Shown here piece by piece: positions 13,974-24,429 of a stretch of 37,539 bases of DNA; within the stretch, counting starts at the first letter, position 1, and every line of letters begins with the position of its first letter. The stretch is from Syntrophobacter sp. SbD2. GTDB lineage: Bacteria > Desulfobacterota > Binatia > UBA9968. The stretch covers positions 1 to 37,539 of the forward strand of contig CAMDBU010000049.1 in NCBI GenBank assembly GCA_945889495.1, in the 5' to 3' direction. A program made the translations under genes and the position numbers. The notes below the pieces were generated by a model. That model was not told the DNA's origin and ran no database searches. It saw only the letters and a program-made list of their open reading frames with translations.

Positions 13974-15647
13974 CTACTGGGTGAGTTGATCGATGACGAT
14001 GTCAGCGTTCTTGGCGCCGACTTCGGCGGGGTTTTTCTTGTACTCGCCGGTCATGTCGCCGGCGCCGCGGGTGGTCGGGTTGCCGTCTTTGTCGAGGCGC
14101 GCGGTGAGGTTGATCTTGCCGGTGAATGGCGTGCCTTGCATCATGACGTTCTCTTGACTGAGCGTGTATTGCAGCGGGAAGCTTGGCTTGTCGATTTTCT
14201 TGACCGCTAGCGGCGGGCCGCCGGCGCCGCCGGCCGGTCGGGCGATGATAAACAGGGCGGCGTTGCCATTGAGCTGGGCTTTCAGTTTGGCGTCGATGGA
14301 AATCGTTCCCGAGATCGATTGGCCGGTCGCCGGCGCGGCGTTTTTAACCGGCTGGGTAGCGCCGCCGCTGGCGGAGATTTCGGCTAGGACTTTGGCGATC
14401 TCGTTGCGCTCTTCACCTGGCGGCACCAAGGCCAACAGTCTTTCGAATATCGCCCGCGCGCCGGGGAAATCTTTTTTGTCCTGATAGAGCACCATGCCTT
14501 TGCCCCACAGCGCCATGGGAAAGTTCGGTGCCCGCGCCAGCGCTTTGTCGAAAGCGAGCATGGCGCCGTCGCCATGGCCCGCCTGCATGAGAATGAATCC
14601 CATGTAGCTATGGGCTTCCGGGTGGCCGGCATCGGCGCTAAGAACTTTTTTGAAAGCTTCGATGGCCTTGGGATACTCTTGGCGCTCGAAGGCCTGCTTA
14701 CCCTCGGCCAGCGCCGCGCCGGCTTCACTGCTCACGGCCGGTGTACCGGTCATAAAACCGCCGGTCATGGTGTCGCCCTCGCCCTGGCGCGGCCGGATCG
14801 ACTTGGTCAACATGACGCCCAAGCTAAGGCCGAAGAGCATCAGGAAAACGCCGCCGCTCACCATTTGCCAGAGTTTGAAACGGCTGTGGGCTGCCGGGTT
14901 TTTCGCTTCCTTGGTCTTCATGACTTGCGGTTTTACTTCCGGCGCCAACGGCAATGCACCGAGCTGTTGCAGGAGGCTGACACCTTTGGCTTCGATCTCG
15001 CGTTGCAGCGCGTTGTAGTCGGATTCGGACAACTTGCCCGATTGGAAATCGAACTCCAGCTCGTTCAGCTCTTCGCGCACGCGCTCCCGGCCGCGCAGCA
15101 GTTGGGCGCGTTCGCTGTCGTCTTCGATATCGGGCAAGGAAAATTCTTGGCGCAGGGCGTCGCGCTGGGCCTGGTTATCATTCTCAGGAATTGCAGTCGG
15201 AGTGCCTTTCTTGGTCCAGCGCCGGATGAACCAGAGTGCGGCGAGAAAACCCAAGCCAAGAGCGACATAGGGCAAGATCCACAGGAGCGCGCTAAAGCCG
15301 GTGGTTTTTGGCCGGAGCAAAACCCAATCGCCATACTTAGAGACAAAGAAGGCGTTGATCTCGTCTCTGGTCTTCCCGGCTTGCACCTGCTCGCGGACGA
15401 TGGCGCGCATTTGCTGGGCCATCTCGGAGGGCGAGTCGGCGACGGATAGATTTTGACAAACCACGCAGCGCAGTTCGGTGGCGATCTCGCGGGTGCGGTC
15501 GTCGATGTCGGCCGGGGTTGCGGCGCGGAGCGGCGGGACCAACAGTAACGAAAGTAGCAGTGCGACGAGCAACCTGGCGCCTAAGCGGTGGACTCTCTCG
15601 GAGTCCTTCGACAGGCTCAGGACGAACGGAAAGTAGAGTGAAATCAT
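13974..15647 (-). CDS. ccmH: Fused CcmH-CcmI cytochrome c maturation protein
   Basis: About 557 residues from ATG 15647. A signal/membrane segment (VALLLSLLLVPPLRA) is followed by the CcmH domain with LRCVVCQNLSVADSPSEMA; the Cys61/Cys64 pair reduces apocytochrome c. Then come a membrane helix (LLWILPYVALGLGFLAAL), a CcmI-like coiled region (RVREELNELEFDFQSGKLSE), another helix, TPR repeats (EAGAALAEGKQAFERQEYP to ARAPNFPMALWG) and the CcmI C-terminal apocytochrome-binding domain. The protein therefore joins reductase and chaperone halves. The start is uncertain: ATG 15722, ATG 15665, ATG 15647 and TTG 15572 are all in frame, and 15600-15683 is a dispersed repeat that encodes FVLSLSKD within the frame. 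Last gene of the ccm operon. Confidence 0.85.
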   Translation of the reverse strand: MISLYFPFVLSLSKDSERVHRLGARLLVALLLSLLLVPPLRAATPADIDDRTREIATELRCVVCQNLSVADSPSEMAQQMRAIVREQVQAGKTRDEINAFFVSKYGDWVLLRPKTTGFSALLWILPYVALGLGFLAALWFIRRWTKKGTPTAIPENDNQAQRDALRQEFSLPDIEDDSERAQLLRGRERVREELNELEFDFQSGKLSESDYNALQREIEAKGVSLLQQLGALPLAPEVKPQVMKTKEAKNPAAHSRFKLWQMVSGGVFLMLFGLSLGVMLTKSIRPRQGEGDTMTGGFMTGTPAVSSEAGAALAEGKQAFERQEYPKAIEAFKKVLSADAGHPEAHSYMGFILMQAGHGDGAMLAFDKALARAPNFPMALWGKGMVLYQDKKDFPGARAIFERLLALVPPGEERNEIAKVLAEISASGGATQPVKNAAPATGQSISGTISIDAKLKAQLNGNAALFIIARPAGGAGGPPLAVKKIDKPSFPLQYTLSQENVMMQGTPFTGKINLTARLDKDGNPTTRGAGDMTGEYKKNPAEVGAKNADIVIDQLTQ

Positions 15648-15683
15648 TGACCGAGTGCCGATCATGCTGAGCTTGTCGAAGCA
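15600..15683. repeat. Inverted-repeat element (CTTCGACAGGCTCAG / CTGAGCTTGTCGAAG) at the ccmH start
   Basis: A forward copy GGAGTCCTTCGACAGGCTCA at 15600-15619 faces an inverted copy TGCTGAGCTTGTCGAAGCA around 15664-15682, so the pair can fold into a hairpin. The second copy is itself framed by GATCATGC and GCATGATC. The element lies between dsbE and the ccmH domain and is read through in frame by ccmHI if an upstream ATG is used. Confidence 0.75.
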
Positions 15684-15727
15684 TGATCTGGGATTCCGAA
15701 ATGGCCAGCTTGTGTAGCGCATTGTCG

Positions 15728-16294
15728 TCAGCGCACTCCCTGGTAGTCGCCGCGCCCTTCCTGGGCGCTGGCGATGCCTTTGGCCGCTTCTTCGAGCTTG
15801 GTCAAGACCAAAGCGGCGCGGATGCCGCCGACATGTTTGTAGGTGATGCGGCCTTGCGGGTCGATGAAAAAACTTTCCGGAATGCCCCAGGTGCCGTAGT
15901 CGACGCCGATCTTGCCGGCCTCATCGCGGCCGTTGGGATAGGTGATTTGGTATTCTTGCAAAAAGGCTTTGGCGTTGTCGTCGAGATCTTGCAGGGCGAC
16001 GCCGAGAAAGATCATGTCCTTGTCTTTGACTTTTTGCCACGCGGCTTCGAGATCTTTGGCTTCGGCGCGGCAGGGCTCGCACCAAGATGCCCAGAAATTC
16101 AAAAACACCGCCTTGCCGCGGAAATCTTCCAACGTCACTTTCTTGCCGTCGTAGAGCATCACGTTAAACGGCGTCGCCGGTTTGGCCAGGAGCGGCGACT
16201 TGATGTACTTGGCGTCGCGCGTGAAGCCGTAGGCCAGGAGCGCGAGCAGCGGGGCGATGATCAGTAGGGTTATGATTAGGCGGCGGACTGGCAT
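15728..16294 (-). CDS. dsbE: Thiol:disulfide interchange protein DsbE/CcmG
   Basis: A 188-residue membrane-anchored periplasmic thioredoxin of cytochrome c maturation. Residues 5-23 are the anchor (LIITLLIIAPLLALLAYGF). FLNFWASWCEPCRAEAKDLE holds the active-site pair Cys72/Cys75, and GTWGIPESFFID supplies the cis-proline loop. It passes electrons to CcmH to keep the apocytochrome CxxCH reduced. Gene order ccmF-dsbE-ccmH is the standard System I order. The start ATG 16294 has a weak GGAA site. An 79-base gap with a repeat separates it from ccmF. Confidence 0.92.
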   Translation of the reverse strand: MPVRRLIITLLIIAPLLALLAYGFTRDAKYIKSPLLAKPATPFNVMLYDGKKVTLEDFRGKAVFLNFWASWCEPCRAEAKDLEAAWQKVKDKDMIFLGVALQDLDDNAKAFLQEYQITYPNGRDEAGKIGVDYGTWGIPESFFIDPQGRITYKHVGGIRAALVLTKLEEAAKGIASAQEGRGDYQGVR

Positions 16295-16373
16295 GATCGG
16301 ATTCCGGAAATGGATAATTGATAATGGAGAATGGATAATTTCGGATTCGGATTCGATTTGGCCGCGGTCATGT
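16295..16373. repeat. AT-rich direct/inverted repeat GGATAATTGATAATGGAGAA
   Basis: Contains two GGATAATT units (about 16312 and 16334) around GATAATGGAGAAT, then GGATTCGGATTCGATTTGG. The unit ATGGATAATTGATAATGG is a common short dispersed repeat in environmental genomes. It is the only AT-rich gap in the otherwise tightly coupled ccm operon. Confidence 0.45.
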
Positions 16374-18328
<1,955 letters not shown>

Positions 18329-18332
<4 letters not shown>

Positions 18333-18772
18333 TTGGCGCCGGCTTCCTTGGCAGGGATAAAACTCTTGCTTGGGTCCTTGCCGTCGGCGTGGGGGCTGTA
18401 GTCTTCGGCGTGCTTGGCCATGATCGTAGTGGCGTGGAACACGCCGTCGTTTTCGACCCGGCCTTCGACCACCGCGCCTTTGCCCTCGACGAACAGATCC
18501 GGCGGCACGCCCTTAAAATAGACCGGGAAGTTGGTGCTGCCGTCGGTGATCTGGAATTTATAAGTGAGGTTTTGCAAATCTTTTTCCATGGACCCTTTGA
18601 CCACCATGCCGCCCATGCGGACGAACTTGCCCTTCATGGAGCTTTCTTCGGCGCGCAGTTCCGAGGGCATTTTAAAATAGACCAGCGCCTGCTGCATGCC
18701 GCCGTAGATGATGTAGCCCAGCGCCGCTAGGATGATCGCGCCGCCAATGAGGAATCGTTTAGTTTTGCTCAT
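18329..18772 (-). CDS. ccmE: Heme chaperone CcmE
   Basis: A 147-residue membrane-anchored periplasmic heme chaperone. The N-terminal anchor is RFLIGGAIILAALGYIIYGG (6-25). An OB-fold domain follows (MKGKFVRMGGMVVKGSMEKD; PVYFKGVPPDLFVEGKGAVV). Heme binds covalently through His121 of AKHAEDY; the HxxxY form (His121, Tyr125) is the proteobacterial type. Coupled at its stop to ccmF (4-base overlap) and at its start to ccmD (14-base overlap). Confidence 0.95.
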
Positions 18773-18914
18773 GGCCAGGGGCCGCCTCCAACGACCTTAA
18801 GCGGTTGAGTTCGTTTTCCGCGTCGCGATAGCGGCGCTTCAAAGAGAACCAATACACGACGATGGCGCCCCAAACAATTCCGTAGGCGAGCGCGACATAG
18901 CCCCAGGGTCCCAT
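18759..18914 (-). CDS. ccmD: Heme exporter subunit CcmD
   Basis: A 51-codon frame between ccmC and ccmE, starting MGPWGYVALAYGIVWGAIVV. It has one membrane helix near residues 5-23 and then the basic, helical tail FSLKRRYRDAENELNRLRSL, the usual CcmD layout (small bitopic protein that helps release holo-CcmE from CcmABC). Its ATG overlaps the ccmC stop (TGATG) and its end overlaps the ccmE start by 14 bases. Position, size and topology together make the assignment strong although the sequence family is weakly conserved. Confidence 0.9.
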   Translation of the reverse strand: MGPWGYVALAYGIVWGAIVVYWFSLKRRYRDAENELNRLRSLEAAPGHEQN

Positions 18915-19621
18915 CAGATGCCTCGCTCCAGGCGCAACGCCTTGATCTCCTGGCGCATCTCGCCCAAGCGATAGCGCAGCGACAGGAGATAAAAATAGAG
19001 TAACAGAAAGCCGACGAAACTAATCGTCAAGGCGGTCAGCATGGCGGGATGAACATTTTCCCAGGGTTTTTTATCCGGCCGCAGGATCGACGGCGGCTGG
19101 TGCAGGGTGCGCCACCAGTAGACCGACATATGAATCAGCGGGATGTCGAGAAAGCCAATGATACCCAAGATCGCCGCCGCCGAAGCGGCGCGTTGCTGGT
19201 CGTCGATGGAAGCGCGCAGCACCAGATAACCGGCGTAGATCAGTAACAACACGGCGGTGAAGGTTAGCCGGGCGTCCCAAGTCCACCACACGCCCCATGT
19301 GGGCTTGCCCCAGATCGACCCTTCGATGATGGTCAGGGCGGTAAACAACACGCCCAGCTCGGCGGCCGCATGGGCGAGCAGATCGTCCTTGGGTTCGCGC
19401 TTCCACAAATACATGCCGCTGGCGATGAAGACCAAAAAATAGGATAGATAGGCGGTCAAAATGCTCGGCAGATGGAGATACATGATGCGCTGCACTTCGC
19501 CTTGATAGGCGTCGGGCGGCGCCACCAGCAAGCTCCACCAGAGACCGACGGCGACGGCGAGGAGCGCCAGGGCGCCGAGGATGCCTTTGGATTTTTTTAG
19601 GGCGTTGGTGGACTGGGCCAT
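18914..19621 (-). CDS. ccmC: Heme exporter permease CcmC
   Basis: A 235-residue protein with six membrane helices that presents heme to CcmE. IWGKPTWGVWWTWDARLTFT (104-122) is the periplasmic tryptophan-rich motif. The heme-ligand histidines expected for CcmC are present: His50 in RIMYLHLPS and His174 in YWWRTLHQPPS. Its start lies 2 bases from the ccmB stop. Length matches E. coli CcmC (245). Confidence 0.95.
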   Translation of the reverse strand: MAQSTNALKKSKGILGALALLAVAVGLWWSLLVAPPDAYQGEVQRIMYLHLPSILTAYLSYFLVFIASGMYLWKREPKDDLLAHAAAELGVLFTALTIIEGSIWGKPTWGVWWTWDARLTFTAVLLLIYAGYLVLRASIDDQQRAASAAAILGIIGFLDIPLIHMSVYWWRTLHQPPSILRPDKKPWENVHPAMLTALTISFVGFLLLYFYLLSLRYRLGEMRQEIKALRLERGI

Positions 19622-19623
19622 GA

Positions 19624-20297
19624 TTAGCTTTCAATCACCGAATCGAAGATCAACACGCCGATGGTGATAAATATCACGTCAAAGCCGATCAGCATACGCA
19701 ACCAACCCATGGCGTCGGCGACGCCGCCGGTTTTGAGCACCGTTTCCATGCAGCGAATGGTCGCCAGGATCACCGGTATCATCAAGGGAAATAACACCAG
19801 CGGCAAGAGCAACTCGCGGCCGCGGGCGCGCAAGGTAATCGCCGCGGTGATGGTGCCAAGCACGCAGAATCCCAGGGTTCCCAGCAAAGTTACCAAAAAG
19901 AGTTGCGGTATCAAGTTCCACGCCGGCAAATTGAACAATATCCAGAACAGCGGAATCACCACCAGTTCGACCAGGAACATCAGAATGAAATTGAAGCCGG
20001 TCTTGGCGAGAAATAGGGCGCCGCGGTCGAGCGGCGAGAGCAGCAGCGCGTCGAGGCAATGATTGTCGCGCTCGGCTTGAAACAGCTGGGCCAAGCCGAG
20101 CGTGCCGGTGAACAAGAACGCCAGCCATAACAGCGCCGGCGCCAGCTCGCCGATCTTGTCCGGCGGCAAGTCGAAGGCGAAGTGAAAGACGAACAGGAGC
20201 AGCGTGCCGAAGAAAAACATCGTCAAGAGGCTGTCGCGCCGGCGCAGCTCGAGCAACAAATCCTTGCATAGTAACAAGTAAGCTTGGCGGAGCAGGT

Positions 20298-20301
<4 letters not shown>
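19624..20301 (-). CDS. ccmB: Heme exporter permease CcmB
   Basis: A 225-residue membrane subunit of the CcmABCD complex with six helices. It begins MNLLRQAYLLLCKDLLLELR, and LFQAERDNHCLDALLLSPLD is the cytoplasmic loop typical of CcmB. ATG 20301 is chosen because it overlaps the ccmA stop (ATGA) and the first 98 codons of the longer open frame lie over ccmA in another frame. Intact and of normal length (E. coli 220). Confidence 0.93.
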
Positions 20302-20993
<692 letters not shown>

Positions 20994-21056
20994 GTGTCGA
21001 TCTCGGATTTCTAACCGCTGGCGCCGGACATGATTCGCTTGGTCCGGAGCGGCTCG

Positions 21057-21085
21057 ACTATAGTGAGCGGCCGCGCTGGATTCAA
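21057..21085 (-). promoter_or_regulatory. Probable sigma-70 promoter of the ccm operon
   Basis: On the minus strand TTGAAT (21085-21080) and TATAGT (21062-21057) are separated by exactly 17 bases. Both boxes are close to consensus. Transcription would begin near 21050 and leave a leader of about 57 bases before the ccmA TTG start. Confidence 0.6.
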
Positions 21086-21112
21086 GCAAAGTGATATTAT
21101 TTGGCAACTTGG

Positions 21113-21142
21113 TTGACTTTTTGCGCTCGCCGCCACTATGTA
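21113..21142 (+). promoter_or_regulatory. Possible sigma-70 promoter of the membrane protein gene
   Basis: TTGACT (21113-21118) and TATGTA (21137-21142) are 18 bases apart and read toward the gene starting at 21182. It is divergent from, and about 30 bases away from, the ccm promoter, so the two could interfere with each other. Confidence 0.45.
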
Positions 21143-21181
21143 TTGAAGCAGTTTGTCGCGGTCAAATTTCAGGAGGAATCG

Positions 21182-21856
21182 ATGAATCCAGTGGTTACGG
21201 TCAGCGGATTTTGGGACGCATTCGTCACCAAGATCGCCGTGTTTCTGCCCAACTTGTTGTTCGCCGTGGCGATCATCTTGCTCGGTTGGGTGGTCTGCAA
21301 CGTGATCAAACGCATCGTCGTCCGGCTGTTGAAGCTCTGCCAGTTCGATGTCTTGGCCGAGCGCTCGGGGATCAAGCAGATTCTCGAGCGCGGCGGCGTG
21401 CGTCAGACGGCATCGGATATTGTTGGACTATTGGCGTTTTGGTTTCTGTTTCTGATCGCCATCGTGACCACGCTGGAGACCCTCAACTTGAGCGGCGCCA
21501 CTGACACGCTGCATACGATCTATTTATATATTCCGAAGATTGTCGCCGCCTTGGTGACGCTGATCTTGGGACTTTACTTCGCCAATTTTCTCGAGTCGGT
21601 GACGCGCACTTCCTGCGCCAATGCCGGCCTGGAGGCCGCCGAGTCCATCGGCCGGGCGACTTACGTCGGCACGGCGATATTCGTTGTCGCCGGCATCTTC
21701 GAAATCCTCGACATCGCCTCGGAGATCGTCATCTGGGCGTTTATTTTGGTCTTTGGCGCGGTCTGTTTGGCGCTCGCCTTGGCCTTTGGTTTGGGCGGCC
21801 GCGAGGTTGCCGGTAGGTTCCTGGAAAGATGGCTAGAGCAGAAGAAAAACCAGTAG
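21182..21856 (+). CDS. TM-helix-repeat membrane protein related to small mechanosensitive channels
   Basis: A 224-residue protein with about five membrane helices. It has two segments of the kind known as conserved TM helix repeats (PF05552): FLPNLLFAVAIILLGWVVCN (20-39) and YIPKIVAALVTLILGLYFAN. These repeats also precede the pore domain in some MscS relatives, but no MscS beta domain follows; the protein ends soon after the last helix with GGREVAGRFLERWLEQKKNQ. It may be a minimal channel or a membrane scaffold. AGGAGG at 21171-21176 fixes ATG 21182. Divergent from the ccm operon and followed by icd; no functional link is evident. Confidence 0.75.
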   Translation: MNPVVTVSGFWDAFVTKIAVFLPNLLFAVAIILLGWVVCNVIKRIVVRLLKLCQFDVLAERSGIKQILERGGVRQTASDIVGLLAFWFLFLIAIVTTLETLNLSGATDTLHTIYLYIPKIVAALVTLILGLYFANFLESVTRTSCANAGLEAAESIGRATYVGTAIFVVAGIFEILDIASEIVIWAFILVFGAVCLALALAFGLGGREVAGRFLERWLEQKKNQ

Positions 21857-21865
21857 TTAGTCACC

Positions 21866-21894
21866 TTGACTCACAGTAACTAATCGGTTAGTTT
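21866..21894 (+). promoter_or_regulatory. Possible promoter upstream of icd
   Basis: TTGACT (21866-21871) and TAGTTT (21889-21894) are 17 bases apart, just after the preceding gene. Transcription starting near 21901 would run through the hairpin at 21926-21969 before reaching icd at 21985. The -10 box is imperfect, so this is moderate evidence only. Confidence 0.4.
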
Positions 21895-21925
21895 CTAGCA
21901 GTTCAAAATCTATTTTTTCGCAAAT

Positions 21926-21969
21926 AGCCTAAAGCGCGCGGAATTGTTCGACGCTCTTAGGCTTTTTTT
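21926..21969 (+). terminator. Intrinsic terminator or attenuator directly before icd
   Basis: AGCCTAAAGCG pairs with CGCTCTTAGGCT (11 bp with one bulged base, loop about 15 bases) and is followed by seven T. It would end the membrane protein transcript. Because only 15 bases separate it from the icd ATG, and the icd Shine-Dalgarno (GAGGAG, 21976-21981) begins in that space, any leadered icd transcript must also pass through it. Confidence 0.7.
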
Positions 21970-21984
21970 GCACGTGAGGAGATT

Positions 21985-23391
21985 ATGGCAGAGTACAAAG
22001 TGGTAAAAATTCCGGCTGGCGGCGCCCGGATCACCCTGGGACCGGATAAAAAGCTCCAGGTGCCCAACAATCCGATCATTCCGTTCATCGAAGGTGACGG
22101 CACCGGCCGCGATATTTGGCGCGCTTCGGTGCGCGTGTTCGACGCGGCGGTGGAAAAAGCCTATGGCGGCAAGCGGAAAATTCACTGGATGGAAGTCTAT
22201 GCCGGGGAGAAGTCCTTCAAGCAGTACGGCAGCTGGCTCCATGAAGAGACCGTGCCGGCCTTCGTCGAGTTCCTGGTCGGTATCAAAGGTCCCTTGACCA
22301 CGCCCATCGGTGGCGGCTTTACCTCGCTCAACGTCGCTCTGCGCAAGCTGTTAGATTTGTATGTCTGCCAACGGCCGATTCAGTATTTCACCGGCGTGCC
22401 TTCGCCGGTGAAGCATCCCGAGCACGTCGACATGGTGGTGTTCCGCGAGAACACCGAAGATATTTACACCGGCATCGAGTTCCCCAACCGCAGCGAAGCC
22501 AACGCCAAGTTCAAATCGTTGCTCAAAGAACATTTCCCCGCGGACTACGCCAAAATTCGTTTTCCTGACTCGGCCGGCATCGGTATCAAGCCGGTGTCCG
22601 AGGAAGGCACCGAGCGTTTGGTGCGGGCGGCGATTCAATGGTCGCTCAAGAACAAGCGCAAGAACATCAACTTCGTTCACAAGGGCAATATTATGAAGTA
22701 CACCGAGGGCGCCTTCGCCGAATGGGGCTACGCCCTCGGTAAGCGGGAGTTCCGTAACGACATCGTTACCGAACGTGAGTCGTGGATCTTGGGCAACAAG
22801 GAAGCCAAGCCCAACATCAGTGTTGCTGACAACGCCAAGGCCATCGACCCCGGTTTCGACATGATGTCGCCGTCGCAGCAAGAGGATATCAAAAAGGAAG
22901 TGGAAGAAGCTTTGAAGTTGTGGCCCAGCCATGGCGACGGCAAGTGGAAGACTAAGCTCATGCTCAAGGACTCCATCGCCGACGTCACCTTGCAGTTCGT
23001 CCTGATCCGCCCGAAAGACTATGACGTCATCGCGACCATGAACTTGAACGGCGATTACCTCTCCGACGCCTTGGCGGCCCAGGTTGGCGGTATCGGCATC
23101 GCCCCCGGCGCCAACATCAACTACGACACCGGCCATGCGGTGTTCGAAGCGACCCACGGTACGGCGCCCAAGTACGCCGATCTGGATAAGGTCAACCCCG
23201 GCTCGGTGATTCTGTCCGGCGAGATGATGTTCCGTTACATGGGCTGGAACGAAGTTGCCGACTTGATCATCAAGGGCATCGAGGGCGCCGTCAAAGCGCA
23301 GACCGTGACCTACGATTTCGAGCGCTTGATGCCGGGATCGAAGTTGGTCAGTTGTTCCGGTTTTGGCGATGCGATCATCGCGCATTTCTAA
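21985..23391 (+). CDS. icd: Isocitrate dehydrogenase (NADP+)
   Basis: A 468-residue TCA-cycle enzyme converting isocitrate to 2-oxoglutarate. [20 protein letters not shown] holds Ser114, equivalent to the phosphorylated Ser113 of E. coli Icd. HGTAPKYAD carries Lys396 and Tyr397, and VTYDFERL carries Tyr443 and Arg447, the residues that bind the NADP 2'-phosphate. It is about 50 residues longer than the E. coli enzyme; the extra part lies around 262-326, including [18 protein letters not shown]. This longer form is known in some other bacteria. GAGGAG precedes ATG 21985. First of the TCA block. Confidence 0.95.
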   Translation: MAEYKVVKIPAGGARITLGPDKKLQVPNNPIIPFIEGDGTGRDIWRASVRVFDAAVEKAYGGKRKIHWMEVYAGEKSFKQYGSWLHEETVPAFVEFLVGIKGPLTTPIGGGFTSLNVALRKLLDLYVCQRPIQYFTGVPSPVKHPEHVDMVVFRENTEDIYTGIEFPNRSEANAKFKSLLKEHFPADYAKIRFPDSAGIGIKPVSEEGTERLVRAAIQWSLKNKRKNINFVHKGNIMKYTEGAFAEWGYALGKREFRNDIVTERESWILGNKEAKPNISVADNAKAIDPGFDMMSPSQQEDIKKEVEEALKLWPSHGDGKWKTKLMLKDSIADVTLQFVLIRPKDYDVIATMNLNGDYLSDALAAQVGGIGIAPGANINYDTGHAVFEATHGTAPKYADLDKVNPGSVILSGEMMFRYMGWNEVADLIIKGIEGAVKAQTVTYDFERLMPGSKLVSCSGFGDAIIAHF

Positions 23392-23409
23392 ATTTTAAAA
23401 GGATCCGCA

Positions 23410-24354
23410 ATGGCTAGGAAGAAAATTGCTTTAATTGGCGCCGGTAATATTGGCGGTTCGATGGCGCATCTGGCGCTGCTCAAGGGGTTGGGCGATGTGG
23501 TGATGTTCGATGTCGTCGAAGGTTTGCCCCAGGGCAAAGCCCTCGATCTGTCCCACGCCGGCCCGGTGGAAGGTTTCGATGGCAATGTCATCGGCACCAA
23601 CAAGTACGAAGATATCGCTGGCGCCGATGTCTGCATCGTCACCGCCGGTATCGCCCGTAAGCCGGGCATGAGCCGGGACGATCTGCTCGGCACCAACTGC
23701 AAAATCCTGAGTTCGGTGGCCGAGGGTATTAAAACTCATGCGCCCAATTCGTTTGTCATCGTCATCACCAATCCGTTGGACGCCATGGTGACCTTGATGC
23801 AGCGCAAGCTGGGTTTCCCCAAGAACCGCGTGGTCGGCCAGTCGGGGATTCTCGATTCGTCGCGCTACCGGTCGTTCATCGCTAAAGAGCTCAACGTCTC
23901 GGTGAAAAGCGTCCATGCGATGGTCTTGGGCGGCCATGGCGACGATATGGTGCCGGTGCGTAGCTCGTGCGTCATCGGCGGCGTGCCGGTGGAAAAGTTG
24001 ATCTCCAACGAGCGCCTCAACGAAATCGAAGCCCGGGTGCGCAATGCCGGTGGCGAAGTGGTCGCTTTGTTGAAGACCGGTTCGGCCTATTTTTCACCGG
24101 CATCGGCGGCGATTCAGATGACCGAAGCGTTTCTGTTCGACAAGAAAGAGCTGTTGCCCTGCGCCGCCCTGTTGGAAGGCGAGTATGGCGTCAACGGTTA
24201 TTATTTCTGCGTGCCGGTGCAGATCGGCGCCGGCGGTGTCGAGAAAATCATCGACATCGGTTTGAACGCGGCGGATAAAAAAGCCTTCGACGAGTCGCTC
24301 AATCATGTCAAGGATATCGTCCAGGCCATGGACCGCGTGCTGAGCGCGGCTTAA
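23410..24354 (+). CDS. mdh: Malate dehydrogenase (LDH-like type)
   Basis: A 314-residue NAD-dependent malate dehydrogenase. GAGNIGG (10-16) is the dinucleotide motif and Asp34 after it specifies [12 protein letters not shown] gives substrate arginines Arg83 and Arg89, which mark malate rather than lactate specificity; Arg152 and the catalytic His176 in LGGHGDDM follow. The active-site loop reads [16 protein letters not shown], with Gln-Ser where Met-Ala is usual, a minor variation. AAAAGGA stands before ATG 23410, 18 bases after icd. Confidence 0.95.
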   Translation: MARKKIALIGAGNIGGSMAHLALLKGLGDVVMFDVVEGLPQGKALDLSHAGPVEGFDGNVIGTNKYEDIAGADVCIVTAGIARKPGMSRDDLLGTNCKILSSVAEGIKTHAPNSFVIVITNPLDAMVTLMQRKLGFPKNRVVGQSGILDSSRYRSFIAKELNVSVKSVHAMVLGGHGDDMVPVRSSCVIGGVPVEKLISNERLNEIEARVRNAGGEVVALLKTGSAYFSPASAAIQMTEAFLFDKKELLPCAALLEGEYGVNGYYFCVPVQIGAGGVEKIIDIGLNAADKKAFDESLNHVKDIVQAMDRVLSAA

Positions 24355-24373
24355 GCTACTTCCGGTTGACTCT

Positions 24374-24414
24374 AACGAGACCCTGAGGCCGATTGGTTTC
24401 AGGGTCTCGTTTTA
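24374..24414 (+). terminator. Perfect 13-bp hairpin between mdh and sucC
   Basis: AACGAGACCCTGA (24374-24386) and TCAGGGTCTCGTT (24399-24411) are exact reverse complements with a 12-base loop, followed by TTTATC. The T-run is short, so it may be a weak terminator or a 3'-end-stabilising hairpin for mdh mRNA. sucC starts only 18 bases later and lacks a clear ribosome binding site. Confidence 0.7.
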
Positions 24415-24429
24415 TCGAGCAGTGTCGCA

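Noticed and set aside
20994-21107. ATG 21107 as start of ccmA
   Set aside because: It lies upstream of the best promoter and the extra residues are unlike CcmA.
22351-23385. 344-codon antisense frame over icd
   Set aside because: Shadow of icd, no motif; icd is certain.
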